NCBI GenBank assembly: GCA_003255025.1
Contig: QANY01007306.1
Span: forward strand, 2,094,707 to 2,158,706
DNA length: 64,000 nt
From: Datisca glomerata
Taxonomy: Eukaryota > Streptophyta > Magnoliopsida > Cucurbitales > Datiscaceae
Direction: 5' to 3'
In this document: piece by piece, positions 8,224 through 18,000 of the stretch
Layout of the letters: every line of letters begins with the position of its first letter
Numbering within the stretch: the first letter of the stretch is position 1
Notes under the pieces: generated by a model
The model's database searches: none
What the model was told of the DNA's origin: nothing
Seen by the model: only the letters and a program-made list of their open reading frames with translations
Position numbers and translations under genes: made by a program

Positions 8224-10575
8224 TTATTTCTTCCATACTCCGTTTTCATCACAAGGACACAAAGTGATCCAAGGACATTTCACTCTCTCCAAGTATTCCA
8301 TCTTTGGAAATTGAAATCTCAGCTCTCTCCATTCCATCTTCACCTCAGTCAAGAACTTGAGACTTAAAATCTCAACTGTCTCCCACTTGCTATCCCCAAG
8401 AGTATTGAGTCTTCCACCCCTAATGTAGAGTTTCTTTAGGTTTATCAGTGTTGCAGGAACCAACCAGCTAGGAAGATTTTCATGAGGAAAACATTGGAGG
8501 TCCAATTTTTCGAGCTGTTCAGGAAGTCGCAGGATTATTGGTCGTCCCTTCTTCTCCATCTGTTTGCTCACACTCCGACTAATTTTTCCTTTTGCCTCTG
8601 GTTGCTTCACTCCCCATCCCCATGCAATTGTTAGCTTGCGAAGTGCACCATTCTTTCCGAGATCTTGCATGGCAAGTAGCTCCTTTTGGTTAGGGAAATC
8701 CTCCCTGCTTGAGTTGATGCTCAATTTCCTCATCCTTTTTAGCCCCACCAAATCCATAAGAGTACAAGCCCTCCCAATTTGGTCCGTCGCAACTAAAAAC
8801 CCCTTTAATACTCGGAGTTCTTTAAGCTCCGACAATTCCTTGGGCAACCGATCGAGCATATAACAGTCGGAGATATCTAAATGTGTTAGCCTCTTCATCT
8901 TGCCTATTTCCTTGGGTATTACCTCCAGATTGTGACAGGCTTTTAGGTCCAAAATGGTTAGATTTGTAAGGCTTTTTATGGAATCCGGAAGCTCCTTAAT
9001 CATAAATATCCCTTGAAGACTCAAAAGCCTTAGTTTTTTCATGTTCTCCAAACTTCCCAAAATTTCAGTATTCTCTAGCTCAATCCGGTGTGTAGCTGAC
9101 ATATGTGACCTTCCCAGATAAAGTACCTTTAGGTTCTTCATCTTCCGAAGCCACTCCACAACATCAACATTATTCAAATCAGGGTTTGCCGCTCTTGCCA
9201 ACTCCTCCAATTGCAAATCAGGAAAAGGCTCAGTAACATTAAGTATTGTTTCCAAGTTTTCTAGTTCTGAATTGCGATTGCCTGGTGATACCTGTTTCTT
9301 TTCTTGTTTTGATTTAGAGCTCCCCTGTGATCCCTGCTGCTGCTTTTCTGGCCCTGAATTAGAATTCCCCTGTGATCCCTGCTTCTGCGTTTGTGGATCT
9401 GAATTAGGATTTCCCTGTGATACCTGCTGTGGAGGTTTTTTCACCAAACAGACCCTGTTACACTTCACGAAATTTGCAGTTGGAATTCCCTTATCATCGT
9501 AATCAAAAAATTTGTTTTCCTTGGCAAGCATTATTACTGCAGAACGCACAAGAGGGGGCATTTTATAGCTTTTATTGTCTGATCTTCGCTTTTCCTTTAC
9601 AGGCTCAATAAAACCCTTCTCTACGAATTTCTTCAGAATTTCCCTGCTGACTTCCTCTGGAGTCTTTACTCCAGCAACTAAAGACGCAAGCAGGTTTTCT
9701 CCAACCCACCAGTACGTTAGAATCCTTCTCTTTAGAACTGCATTTTCTGGGAACACAGCAAAACACATCAAGCAATTCTGATGAGAATTATCGAAGCCCT
9801 CAAAAAGTTTCTTGATTTCTTTAAAAGCGGTGGTTTGCTCAAATATTTTAGTCAAGTGTAGGTTGGGCAAATCACTGATCAAGCCGTCATCAGCCCCATT
9901 GCTTCTTCGCTTACTGCGATGAGCATTTGTAGCAGCAGATAATGGTTTTTGCACTGATGGTATCTGGTGTTTCAACTTCCTGATATCATCGGTTATATCA
10001 AGAAGCTTGGCCAGTTCATTGCTTTTAATTGGAAAGGAACCATCAGAGCTTCCTGTTGTAAGGATGCCATCGAGGTCATTTTTTAGAACATTAATTTGCT
10101 TATGGAGCCGTTCCTCTAAATTCTTGGTCTTGGTCAACGCATCTATCAAACTTTTCAGATTTCTCAACAACTTGGCTATTTGACGATCATTGCTAGTGTC
10201 GTCTTTGCCTTCTCTGCTTCTTTCTTCCACGTAACCTTGGGTGGTGGCAGGGGACTGGGTCAGATTCTCGATCTTCTTCTTCTTGGCCCTTCTACATATG
10301 CCCCAAATTGAAAAATCGCCAACCTCCTTACTCTGATCGACACTGCCTACATCGTTGTTTATCGGTACCGTTTGGGGAGCATTGTTTACAGGTGAGGTTT
10401 GGGCGGCGCTACCCTGGCCGCGGTTTTCACCGGTTTCGCCAGAGTTGGTTTCAGATTCGGAAGGATGGGATTTTGAGAGTTCTTTATGCAAATCGGAAAG
10501 GATTACGATCATATTTTGAATGGTTGAAATTTGGCTTGGATTTGTTGGTTTGAGGGTATCAGTAGTGGGAGCCAT
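8224..10575 (-). CDS. LRR protein, RPP13-like protein 4 type, without NB-ARC
   Basis: The product is 783 aa from the ATG at 10575 (MAPTTDTL). The frame is open five codons further, but only to a TTG. Residues 1-130 are low-complexity with a basic patch (RRAKKKK). Residues about 138-172 are coiled-coil-like (LLRNLKSLIDALTKTKNLEE). Residues about 247-360 form a winged-helix-like block of the NLR type, with CLMCFAVFPENAVLKRR, YWWVGE, FVEKGFIEPV and MPPLVRSAVIMLA. Residues about 381-435 are a 15-aa repeat, and about 465-590 are LRRs (LPDSIKSLTNLTILDLKACH, IPKEIGKMKRLTHLDISDC). There is no P-loop, RNBS or GLPL motif, so ATP-dependent NLR switching is unlikely. Known plant proteins annotated RPP13-like protein 4 share this WHD-LRR layout. 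A cytosolic role in or derived from immunity is inferred, not shown. One uninterrupted coding exon; it appears intact. Confidence 0.85.
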   Translation of the reverse strand: MAPTTDTLKPTNPSQISTIQNMIVILSDLHKELSKSHPSESETNSGETGENRGQGSAAQTSPVNNAPQTVPINNDVGSVDQSKEVGDFSIWGICRRAKKKKIENLTQSPATTQGYVEERSREGKDDTSNDRQIAKLLRNLKSLIDALTKTKNLEERLHKQINVLKNDLDGILTTGSSDGSFPIKSNELAKLLDITDDIRKLKHQIPSVQKPLSAATNAHRSKRRSNGADDGLISDLPNLHLTKIFEQTTAFKEIKKLFEGFDNSHQNCLMCFAVFPENAVLKRRILTYWWVGENLLASLVAGVKTPEEVSREILKKFVEKGFIEPVKEKRRSDNKSYKMPPLVRSAVIMLAKENKFFDYDDKGIPTANFVKCNRVCLVKKPPQQVSQGNPNSDPQTQKQGSQGNSNSGPEKQQQGSQGSSKSKQEKKQVSPGNRNSELENLETILNVTEPFPDLQLEELARAANPDLNNVDVVEWLRKMKNLKVLYLGRSHMSATHRIELENTEILGSLENMKKLRLLSLQGIFMIKELPDSIKSLTNLTILDLKACHNLEVIPKEIGKMKRLTHLDISDCYMLDRLPKELSELKELRVLKGFLVATDQIGRACTLMDLVGLKRMRKLSINSSREDFPNQKELLAMQDLGKNGALRKLTIAWGWGVKQPEAKGKISRSVSKQMEKKGRPIILRLPEQLEKLDLQCFPHENLPSWLVPATLINLKKLYIRGGRLNTLGDSKWETVEILSLKFLTEVKMEWRELRFQFPKMEYLERVKCPWITLCPCDENGVWKK
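9255..9432 (-). repeat. 45-bp coding tandem repeat in LRR gene
   Basis: It encodes about 3.5 copies of a 15-residue unit of the form QGSQGNSNSGPEKQQ, between the winged-helix block and the LRRs. Glutamine, serine and glycine dominate. It is in frame, so copy-number change would lengthen a flexible linker without breaking the protein. Confidence 0.8.
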
Positions 10576-10880
10576 GGTTGCAGAAAGCAAAGCCCAAAGG
10601 AGGAAACACTGAATTTAACAGCAAATGGATTATTTAGCAAAAATTTAGATGCTAGCAACTGAGGTTTAATTCGATATAAATCCAGCTCCAAAAGAATTGA
10701 GATGTATTTCAAAGTGAACAATTAAGCTGGCAGAATCGGCAACGACATTGACAATTAAGAGAAGTAACAATACATGGAAAAAAGACAGTTCAGAACCTGG
10801 AGTCACAGGGTTGCGAAGCAGGAGAGCTCTGGCCAGCTAATCAAATTGAAGAGTCCAACTTTGTGACTGCTTTCCCTAGT
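10576..10880 (-). promoter_or_regulatory. 5' UTR with a 188-nt intron of the LRR gene
   Basis: On the minus strand an exon-like end, GTGACTCCAG, is followed by GTTCTG at 10796. A polypyrimidine-containing acceptor, TTAAATTCAG, ends at 10609, just 33 nt before the start codon at 10575. The predicted intron is 10609-10796, entirely within the 5' UTR. Leader introns are common in plant NLR-type genes. RNA reads spanning the junction would settle it. Confidence 0.5.
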
Positions 10881-11033
10881 CATTTTTTCTCTCTCCTTCA
10901 GAAAAATTCTCTCTCACTCTAAAAATCATTTTAACAAATTCTCACTTACTTTGCATATCTTTATATTTTTAAAAAATTTCACTATTAAATCATGTAATTT
11001 TAAAAAAAAATAACATTTTAAATTATAAAATAT

Positions 11034-11116
11034 TTAAGTATGAACATTCATCTCTTTTATAGATTATTAAGTATCAACACTCATATCTTTTATAGATTTT
11101 TAAGTATGAACACTCA
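11034..11116. repeat. 33-bp tandem repeat, about 2.6 copies
   Basis: The unit TTAAGTATGAACAYTCATMT plus CTTTTATAGATT repeats directly upstream of the hairpin at 11119. Confidence 0.75.
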
Positions 11117-11118
11117 CA

Positions 11119-11160
11119 ACCCTTATAATACAGTTAAGTCGATAACTGTATTATAAGGGT
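11119..11160. repeat. Perfect 18-bp inverted repeat (hairpin)
   Basis: ACCCTTATAATACAGTTA at 11119-11136 and its exact complement at 11143-11160 enclose a 6-nt loop. The right arm ends exactly where the rbcL homology begins. The left arm overlaps the last unit of the 33-bp repeat. Confidence 0.9.
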
Positions 11161-11490
11161 CTCTCTACGTGATGATTTTATTGAAAAAGATCGAAGCCGC
11201 GGTATTTATTTCACTCAAGATTGGGTCTCTCTACTAGGTGTTCCGCCCGTGGCTTTAGGAGGTATTCACGTTTGGCGTATGTATGCTCTGACCGAGATCT
11301 TTGAAGATGATTTCGTACTACAATTCGGTGGAGGAACTTTAGGGCACCCTTGGGGTAATGCATCCAGTGCCGTAGCTAACCGAGTAACTCTAGAAGCATG
11401 TGTACAAACTCGTAATGAGGGACGTGATCTTGCTCTTGAGGGTAATGAAATTATTCGTGAGGCTACTAAATGGAGTCCAGAATTAGTTGC
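11161..11490 (+). pseudogene. rbcL: Chloroplast rbcL fragment (NUPT)
   Basis: This encodes the C-terminal part of the Rubisco large subunit: [19 protein letters not shown], then [45 protein letters not shown]. In plastids RbcL fixes CO2 in the stroma; here it is only a nuclear insertion of about 110 codons. It lacks the N-terminal three quarters and the last 20 or so codons. Differences from the conserved protein include Pro to Leu, Ser to Leu and several Ala to Thr changes, matching C-to-T and G-to-A transitions expected when methylated cytosines deaminate in transferred DNA. The reading frame continues to 11530 by chance into unrelated sequence. There is no sign of expression. Confidence 0.9.
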
Positions 11491-12380
11491 GACACTAAAT
11501 GACCCTACTTTATCTAAATCATTGAATTGAATAAAAACAAAGAATTCTTGAGTTCTTAGCCTCTATTATTTCTACTTTTACTTTCGTATTATTTTGCATT
11601 ATGACATTTTTTTACAGTTTGATACTTTCATTAAAGGCGTGTCAAAAAACTCAACAGTTCGAATTAAAATGTCTAGAACTAAGTTCTCAATGACGGAAAT
11701 GATGCAAATCACGTCGACTAGCTCACGCAACAAACAGAAATCTAAGGAATGATACAAGCTTTACTGATAGAGATGGAGAGCTTGGAAAACTGAAATAATG
11801 AAGCGCTCCATAACACATGACAGACTGTGTAGGACCAGATTGTGAGGCTACAATGGGAACTTACAAAAACATGAGCGGAGGTAAGCCAACATAGTAATGC
11901 TGAAAATGGGAGAATTTGATGAAATAATGTGAGGAACGAGATGCTCAGGTAGCCAAACGGATTAACCTGAATGTAGGTGATAATCGCAGTGGGAATACGT
12001 TGAGATCTAATCTAGAGACAATAGGAAGGAAACAGATGGGAACAATCGCCCGCTAGAGCTTATGACATAAAAAGCGGTCCAGGATATGCTGGAAAGGAAA
12101 GATGACGGAGATGCGAAAAGTGGGGAATACGGGCATGGCCGATCTGGAATCGTTCACATGCTAACCTCTGGCCCGGAGATACTTACGTCCACCATCCTGA
12201 GGAAGTTTGTGTCATCCCAAAATTCAAATGCTATGAAGACAAACCAGAGGCATTGGATCATCTCAGGCGATTCAAACAAGTGATGGCCCTATACCAACAC
12301 GAAGACAAACTCATATGTCGGATGTTCCCAACCAGCCTAGATGGCAGCGCCTTAAAGCGGTATCACTCCCTTCAATCCTA
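11491..12380 (+). pseudogene. Truncated Tat-element LTR end and gag, plus strand
   Basis: An AT-rich stretch to about 11617 looks like an LTR end, followed by TTTGATACTTTCATTAAAGG, which matches the post-LTR leader of E1 and E3. An ATG at 11669 begins MSRTKFS, similar to the gag start of E1. Further on, frames give PEILTSTILRKFV and then KFKCYEDKPEALDHLRRFKQ, HEDKLICRMFPTSLDGSALK and RYHSL, the same gag core as E1 and E2. Stops and at least one frameshift separate these pieces. Homology stops near 12380, before the rest of gag. It is a fourth, oppositely oriented copy of the E1-E3 family. Confidence 0.75.
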
Positions 12381-13069
12381 AAAGTCTAATGAGACGAACA
12401 TACGTTCATTGCGAACATCGTCACTTTCGCTTCAGTCGTTCGCGATAAAAAATAAACTTCATCGCATTAGACCTTTCGCGACGAATGATCTTTGATCACA
12501 AAAGGTTTTTGCGACGAAAAAATAGTTGGTCGCAAAAACCTTTCGTTGCCTAAAGTCTTTGGCGACCAACTTTTTCTTGGTAACGAAATGTTTTTTGCAA
12601 CCAATTTTATTTGGGCGCGAAATATTTTTGATGAACAAATTTTATTTTTCTAGAATGTAAATAAGAAATGCTGAAATTTTAATTTTCATATGCACTTGTG
12701 ACAGTAATAATCATTAGAAAATTTATCAAATTTGATAGTTTTTTTAGAAGAAATTCATATATTAATCATTAATATATACAACCTAACAAAATAGTAATAG
12801 TTCATTACAAAATCTCTAAAACATAATTCACTACAAAATGCGGTTCACAAATATATTTTAAAAAATAAATTAATCATAAAGAGAGTATTTAAAGCTTGAT
12901 TGGAGCTTAACAAATATTCTGAACCTCATGCTTCTACTATTGAGTCATCGTGAGGAGATGAAAAACCATTTTGACGAGCTCAATCGAGTAAGATTTGTAG
13001 TTGGTCCTCCACCGACTTCATTTTTTTCTTTAATTCTATATTTTCATTATATAGACTCTTTTTCTTGGA

Positions 13070-13190
13070 AGATGCCCACTCCACGCCTAAGACCTTTATT
13101 TCACCCGAGGACTTCTTCAACTATCTCTTCTTCGGTGAGAGGTGTGACATCCTCAACGATAGGCTCATCCCGTAAAGTATACACGCGTTC
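13070..13190 (-). pseudogene. En/Spm transposase-associated C-terminal exon fragment
   Basis: After an acceptor TTTTACAG the minus strand reads ERVYTLRDEPIVEDV and LTEEEIVEEVLG, then a stop, then NKGLRRGVG. Plant CACTA-associated proteins commonly end with a 'T-x-E-E-I-x-E-x-V-L-G-x-R-S-G-Y-I-K-G-L-G-x-G' pattern, which this matches except for the stop and lost residues. It is non-functional. Confidence 0.5.
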
Positions 13191-14019
13191 CTGTAAAATG
13201 ACAATGAGCCAAATTCAGTATAAATCTAACACTATTATCTTTATATAAGAAACATCAATAAGAATGTATCTAAAATAAACAAAGTAACTTGTCATGCCAT
13301 AATTAAATAATTAAGTTTGGATCAAAGATAAAAAAAGATACTCCACATCTCATAATGATTCTAGAAAAAGTAATACAACGACTAAAAATATAATATTTGA
13401 GATGGATAGATAAGGGAAATTGCAAAGGGAACGATATAATTCGGGAAAAAAACAGCTAGCGAAGCATGAATCGGGTGAAAAATGAAGAATTAACAGCTAG
13501 AATGTTTCGATTCCAAAAACATGAGACAGAACAAATTGCCTACCTATCATATTTGCTTTAAAACCCAACAAGTGGCCGAATTGACCCAACCTACAAATAT
13601 AATTACCAAATTTGAATTCAAATAAGTACAAAGAAAGCTTATCATGTTCAGCCCGATCAAAACGAATAAAATAGTGAACCAATCTCCATGTTGTTCAAAC
13701 TTCAAAGACTATAATTGAAAAAAATTATTAAATACATAGCATCAAGAAGAGTTATAAATGAAGTATTAACATTGGAATACCAATTAAAGGGCACAGCAGA
13801 AATAGGATTCCAAAAAAGGTTTTCTTTGAAATTTTCAATGGTGCTTCTCTCTCTACTTGATTCTAGTAATGAGACAAAAGCTAACCCAAGTTCGTAGAAA
13901 ATCTAACACAAGATATTCACACTAAATCATTTTAGCAGACTCCAAAACAAAATGAAAACACAACCATTAAGACCATTTAAGCACAAAGCCTAATATATAA
14001 GCCGATACCTCACATACAA

Positions 14020-14956
14020 AACAATTTCAAGTACCTTCAAAACAGCATTGGTTGATGCAATTGTGGTCGCATCCCTTTCCTTGACGTGCAGCTCTTTCAC
14101 CTCTTCCTTTTGGAAATTCGTAACAACAGAAGGAGCCCTTTTGATCCCCACCATCTTGCTTGTTTCTCAAAAAATACCAAACGCCTTATACCACAACTAG
14201 AAGCTAAATGATCCTCACCGAAAAATCGTTGTATATAGCCATGATGTCTACAATTCGTCTCAACCTCAGAATTTTATCCCCCAGTCCCAAAAGAAACCAA
14301 AACAAAAACAAAAGAACACCATTATAAAAGAGGAAATCTTTTTTATGATATCCAGTAAGAAAGAAACATAATAATCAATAAAAATGACTATAACCTAATG
14401 TTGCAAGAAATATATGAAATAACATGTATTGCTGGCACTAAGAAGTTGTGAAACGACTTCTTCTGGAGTAATCAAATCCTTGTTTTGGATCAACAATTGT
14501 ACTGCACGCTTGCAGTCTAAAATCATGAGTTGGCAACCTGCAATAATGGGGGTAGAGAAACTTTAACCTATTACAAATTCAAATAACAGCGAGAACGGAT
14601 CAGCATAACCTTAAGTACACATAGAAAACTTTGGCTGCTGAGAGAGAAACTGACAGAGAGAGTGAATAGTGTACCTGACGAGGGTTTTGAAAAGGAGAAA
14701 GAAGAACGAAGAAATGGAAGAGGACAAGAGGGAGACGACTGACGAGGTTGAGGGAGACGACTGCCGAGGGTTCTGTAACATGCAATTTAGACGAGGTTGA
14801 GGGAGATGAGGAAGACTGTAATCTGCAATTTAGATGAGGTTGAGGGAGAAGAGAAAGGAGGCTTAGCTCTGTCGCGGGTTTAGGGAGGGGGGAATCAGTA
14901 CTGCGCACAGTGAGGACAAAAGTTTTAGGTTTCATCAATTGACTTTTCCCGACCAA
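14020..14956 (-). pseudogene. Unidentified spliced gene fragment
   Basis: Read from 14956 down there is a pyrimidine-rich leader-like stretch ending at a donor-like CGTCAG/GTACAC (about 14672). An open block at about 14540-14405 encodes CQLMILDCKRAVQLLIQNKD followed by LITPEEVVSQLL. Another at 14153-14030 encodes MVGIKRAPSVVTNFQKEEVK followed by ELHVKERDATTIAS. I do not recognise the family. It may be CACTA sequence or a host-gene fragment carried by the element. Confidence 0.35.
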
Positions 14957-14965
14957 GATATAATA

Positions 14966-14990
14966 TCTTACTCTTATAAAAGAGTGGGTT
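14966..14990 (+). repeat. Helitron 5' terminus
   Basis: TCTTACTCTTATAAAAGAGT starts directly after an A. It contains the small inverted repeat CTCTT/AAGAG. Near-identical sequence recurs at 17061. Confidence 0.65.
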
Positions 14991-15394
14991 CTAGCTACTT
15001 GGACTGGAAATGTGTGTCTTCTCCCTCTGTCATGTGGTCTGTTTTACATTTTGAGTTATGTGGGTTGGATGTAAAATCTGGTAGAATGAGGGGTACGTTG
15101 GTCATTTTGCTGGATTTAAGTGTTGATAGCCCTAGACCGTTGGATTGTTACGATCTTGGCTGTCCATCTGTTTTACATTTTGGGGTTGGTGAGACTGAAT
15201 CTCGATCGTCCGTGTGGTGCCTCATATCCTATCTCAGCCGTTGATGTTGTTTGCGTAATTGATCTTACCCATCCATTGTTTTTCCTTAGTTGCCAAAGAG
15301 AGAGGAGGGGTATTGACAGCTTCTTGAAGCTTAGGCCATGGAAGCCTTCAGCCATGGAGAGGCTCAGCCTCTCCCTCATAAATAAGGCAGCAAA

Positions 15395-15560
15395 ATCCGA
15401 TAATCTTACTGATAAAAAAAGGAAAACCGTGATAGTTATGTTTTTTACATCTCACATGAATAGGTTTTGTTTTATAAATTATAAGTATTTATTCTCCCTT
15501 TGTGGTTCTTTTATTATAATGTTTTAGGTAAAATTGACAAGAGATTTATGCTCTATGTAT
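15395..15560 (+). repeat. Internal direct repeat, copy 1
   Basis: It contains AATCTTACTGATAAAAAAAG and GGTTTTGTTTTATAAATTAT and is related to 16335-17037 and 21282-21655. It has no coding value; the open frames seen here are chance. Confidence 0.6.
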
Positions 15561-16334
15561 GTGGGTCTGTGTTTATATCACTTTTTTCTCTTGTTCGTTT
15601 GTATTTTTGTTTTCCCCTCTATAAATACTTTCATTTTTTAGTTTATTTGCTTTTCTGGATGTATATATGATGCTTTACATTTTTGTTCCTCATTGTAGAG
15701 ATATTTTGGTTTGAACTTATGTTAAGCTAGATATATATAATGCTTTGTTTGGTTTGCTGTACGTGGATATCCATTTCGTTTCTTATCTTATTTGATTATT
15801 TTGCTTTTAAGTTTATATATGTCTTAAGATTTGAATCTATTTGTTCTCTTTCCTGATGTTCCTTCGGTTGTTTTTTAGTTCTTTTGGCTTAATTTCTATG
15901 TTGAAGAACAAGTTTTTTCTTCATTGATTCTTATCTATTCTTTTAGTAATTTCTGTGCAGATATGATTATTATTAGTGATGTTAGAACTGCTTAATGTTT
16001 GTCTGTTTCTTATCTATGTATTCTGATTCAGTTGCATATTCATTGATTTGATTTATTTTTTGGATTTTTTTGTTTTACTTCTTTTTTAGTGCTGTTCTTT
16101 GTATTTGAAATTTTCTCCTTCTCTGATATGATTTCCATTTACTATTACTGTCTTATGTTGTGTGATTTATTTTCTCCTTCTCTGATTCAGTTGCACATTC
16201 ATTTATTTGATTTATTTTTTGGATTTTTTTCTTTTACTTATTTTTTAGTTCTGCTCTGTGATTTGAAATTTTCTCCTTCTCTGATATGATTTCCATTTTC
16301 TATTACTGTCTTATGTTCTATGATTAATTTCCAT

Positions 16335-17037
16335 TAACCTTACTGATAAAGAAAGGAAAGCCGTCATAGCTTCTTTATGTTCTTTACATCTAATGTTAGC
16401 AGGTTTTGTTTTATATGCATTGATGTTCCCTTTATGATTGTTTTATTACAGTGTTTTAGCTAAAATGGACGAGATTTCTACTCTATGTGTCTGGATGTTT
16501 ATTTTGGTTTCATTAGAGAACTATTTTCTGCTTTATGCAACTTGATGTTTATTTCTGTTGTAGTTGGTGTTGGAATGTTGTCCCACATCGCCTAGACTTG
16601 CCCATTCTATGCTAGTTATAAAGTTCTAGTACCCCTCTCTTTAACACCTAGGTTTTAAACAGTGATCGGGCTAGGCTTTTCAACTTGGTATCAGAGCTTG
16701 GTTGGGCCTTTTTTTGTGCCGCTTTAGTTCGGTTCTTTGTGCTGCTTAGTTCGGCTATCGTGTTGTGGTCCAGGAGGGTGTGTTGGAATGTTGTTCCACA
16801 TCGTCTAGACTTGCCCATTCTGTGCTAGTTATAAAGTTCTAGTACCCCTCTCTTTAACACGTAAGTTTTAAAGAGTGATCGGGCTGGGCTTTTTAACTGT
16901 TGGCTATAAGTACTGATTTTTTATACCAATTTTATGTTTGAATTATGATGTTCTTTGTATTCTTTTTCTTGTTCATTTTCTTCGCGAGGCCATTTACTTT
17001 AAGTCTGATTTCCTATATGAGTTTTGCTATATGGTGG
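16335..17037 (+). repeat. Internal direct repeat, copy 2 (with TRIM insertion)
   Basis: It starts with TTAACCTTACTGATAAAGAA and ends with TATATGAGTTTTGCT. It matches 21282-21650 except that the TRIM at 16568-16898 interrupts it. Confidence 0.8.
16568..16898 (+). mobile_element. TRIM retrotransposon, 331 bp, complete
   Basis: Two 118-bp terminal repeats (16568-16685 and 16781-16898) begin TGTTGGAATGTTGT and differ at a few positions. Directly after the first repeat lies TGGTATCAGAGC, the primer-binding site complementary to initiator tRNA-Met. A purine-rich tract (CCAGGAGGGTG) precedes the second. The internal region is about 95 bp and has no coding potential, so mobilisation must use proteins from another element. 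A 5-bp target duplication, GTTGG, lies at 16563-16567 and 16899-16903. The paralogous site at 21520-21524 has one GTTGG and no insertion. Confidence 0.92.
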
Positions 17038-17060
17038 CATGGATTATGGTTGTATGGGTT

Positions 17061-17090
17061 TCTTACTCTTATAAAAGTGTGAGTTTTGTA
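17061..17090 (+). repeat. Second Helitron-like 5' terminus
   Basis: TCTTACTCTTATAAAAGTGT matches the 5' end at 14966, and the following text (GAGTTTTGTAGCTACTTG) is also related. It is preceded by T rather than A. It could be the start of a nested, older Helitron sharing the 3' end at 25538, or an internal duplication. Confidence 0.5.
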
Positions 17091-17857
17091 GCTACTTGCT
17101 TCCATGAAATGTTTATCTTGCCCTTGCCACGTGAGTTAATTTACATTATGGGTTGGTGACATGGATATTGGATTGTAATTTAAGGTGGAAGGAGGGCTTT
17201 ATGGGTCGTTTCGCTGTTGGTAAATGTTGACTGCTTAGGAGCCGTTGGATCTCTGCGATCTGAGCCATCCATGTGTTTAGTGTTTTGGGGTTGCCGAGGA
17301 CGCATCTCAGCCGTCCGTTTTGTGCTTAGATTTTCTCTCAGCCGTCCATGCCCTTAAGCTTTTTAATCTCAACCGTAGATTTTGTCACTTGCATGTTCAT
17401 AGAACAGTTAGCAGATTAGTTTCATTCAATGTGCTTTTATTTTCTTTTGTTATTTTTCATTTGAATGTTTTGTCTAATGAGATAGTATTGATGACTATCA
17501 TTTGATTCTTGTTTGCTGGTTCATCAAATTGTTATGTTACTCATTTTGGGGTTGGTCTGAGGTGTTATAGCTCTTTCTCTATGTTTTTTAATGGTGAAAC
17601 ATATTTTCTTTTAATGTAATTATATTATAGACTAAATTTGGTTGTTGTTTACTGAATTTTGTTACAAAAAGTTTTCTTTTACGCAGCAAACTTGTGTATA
17701 TTGACAAATTTTCACCCCTGATATTTTGATAATGTTTCTTACAAATTGAACATGAAATCATAGATGTATAGCGATTCTTGGAAATTGGTTGACATGGATC
17801 AAATACGTTTGTTTATAGCAATTCTTTTGCCAATATATGTTAGATGTCATAAGTTGT

Positions 17858-18000
17858 TGACTTTAGAAAGGTACTATAACTTGATAGAAGTGTGATGTGT
17901 AAGTTAGATGTAGATAATAAGAACCAGTGATGGTTATCGTAGTATTCCAAGCTTAAATTAGACATCAGCTTGACCATTACGATTTCTTAACTCAGGATTA
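17858..18000 (+). repeat. Direct repeat pair, left copy
   Basis: It contains AGGTACTATAACTTGATAGA and GATGGTTATCGTAG. The partner copy is 19603-19745. Confidence 0.7.

Larger units (their letters stand above)
12385..14960 (-). mobile_element. CACTA (En/Spm)-like remnant
   Basis: Positions 12400-12640 hold many short inverted and direct copies of TTTGCGACGAAA-type motifs. One inverted pair is AAAGGTTTTTGCGAC at 12501-12515 with its complement at 12529-12543. Such arrays are typical subterminal repeats of plant CACTA elements. At 13190-13070 a spliced-looking minus exon encodes a transposase-associated C-terminal motif. I found no CACTA terminal motif and no 3-bp target duplication, so the limits are uncertain and the element is probably truncated. 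Confidence 0.5.

Noticed and set aside
11249..11530. 93-codon open frame as a nuclear gene
   Set aside because: It is chloroplast rbcL sequence, followed after KWSPEL by unrelated codons. The ATG is internal, with no plastid-targeting peptide.
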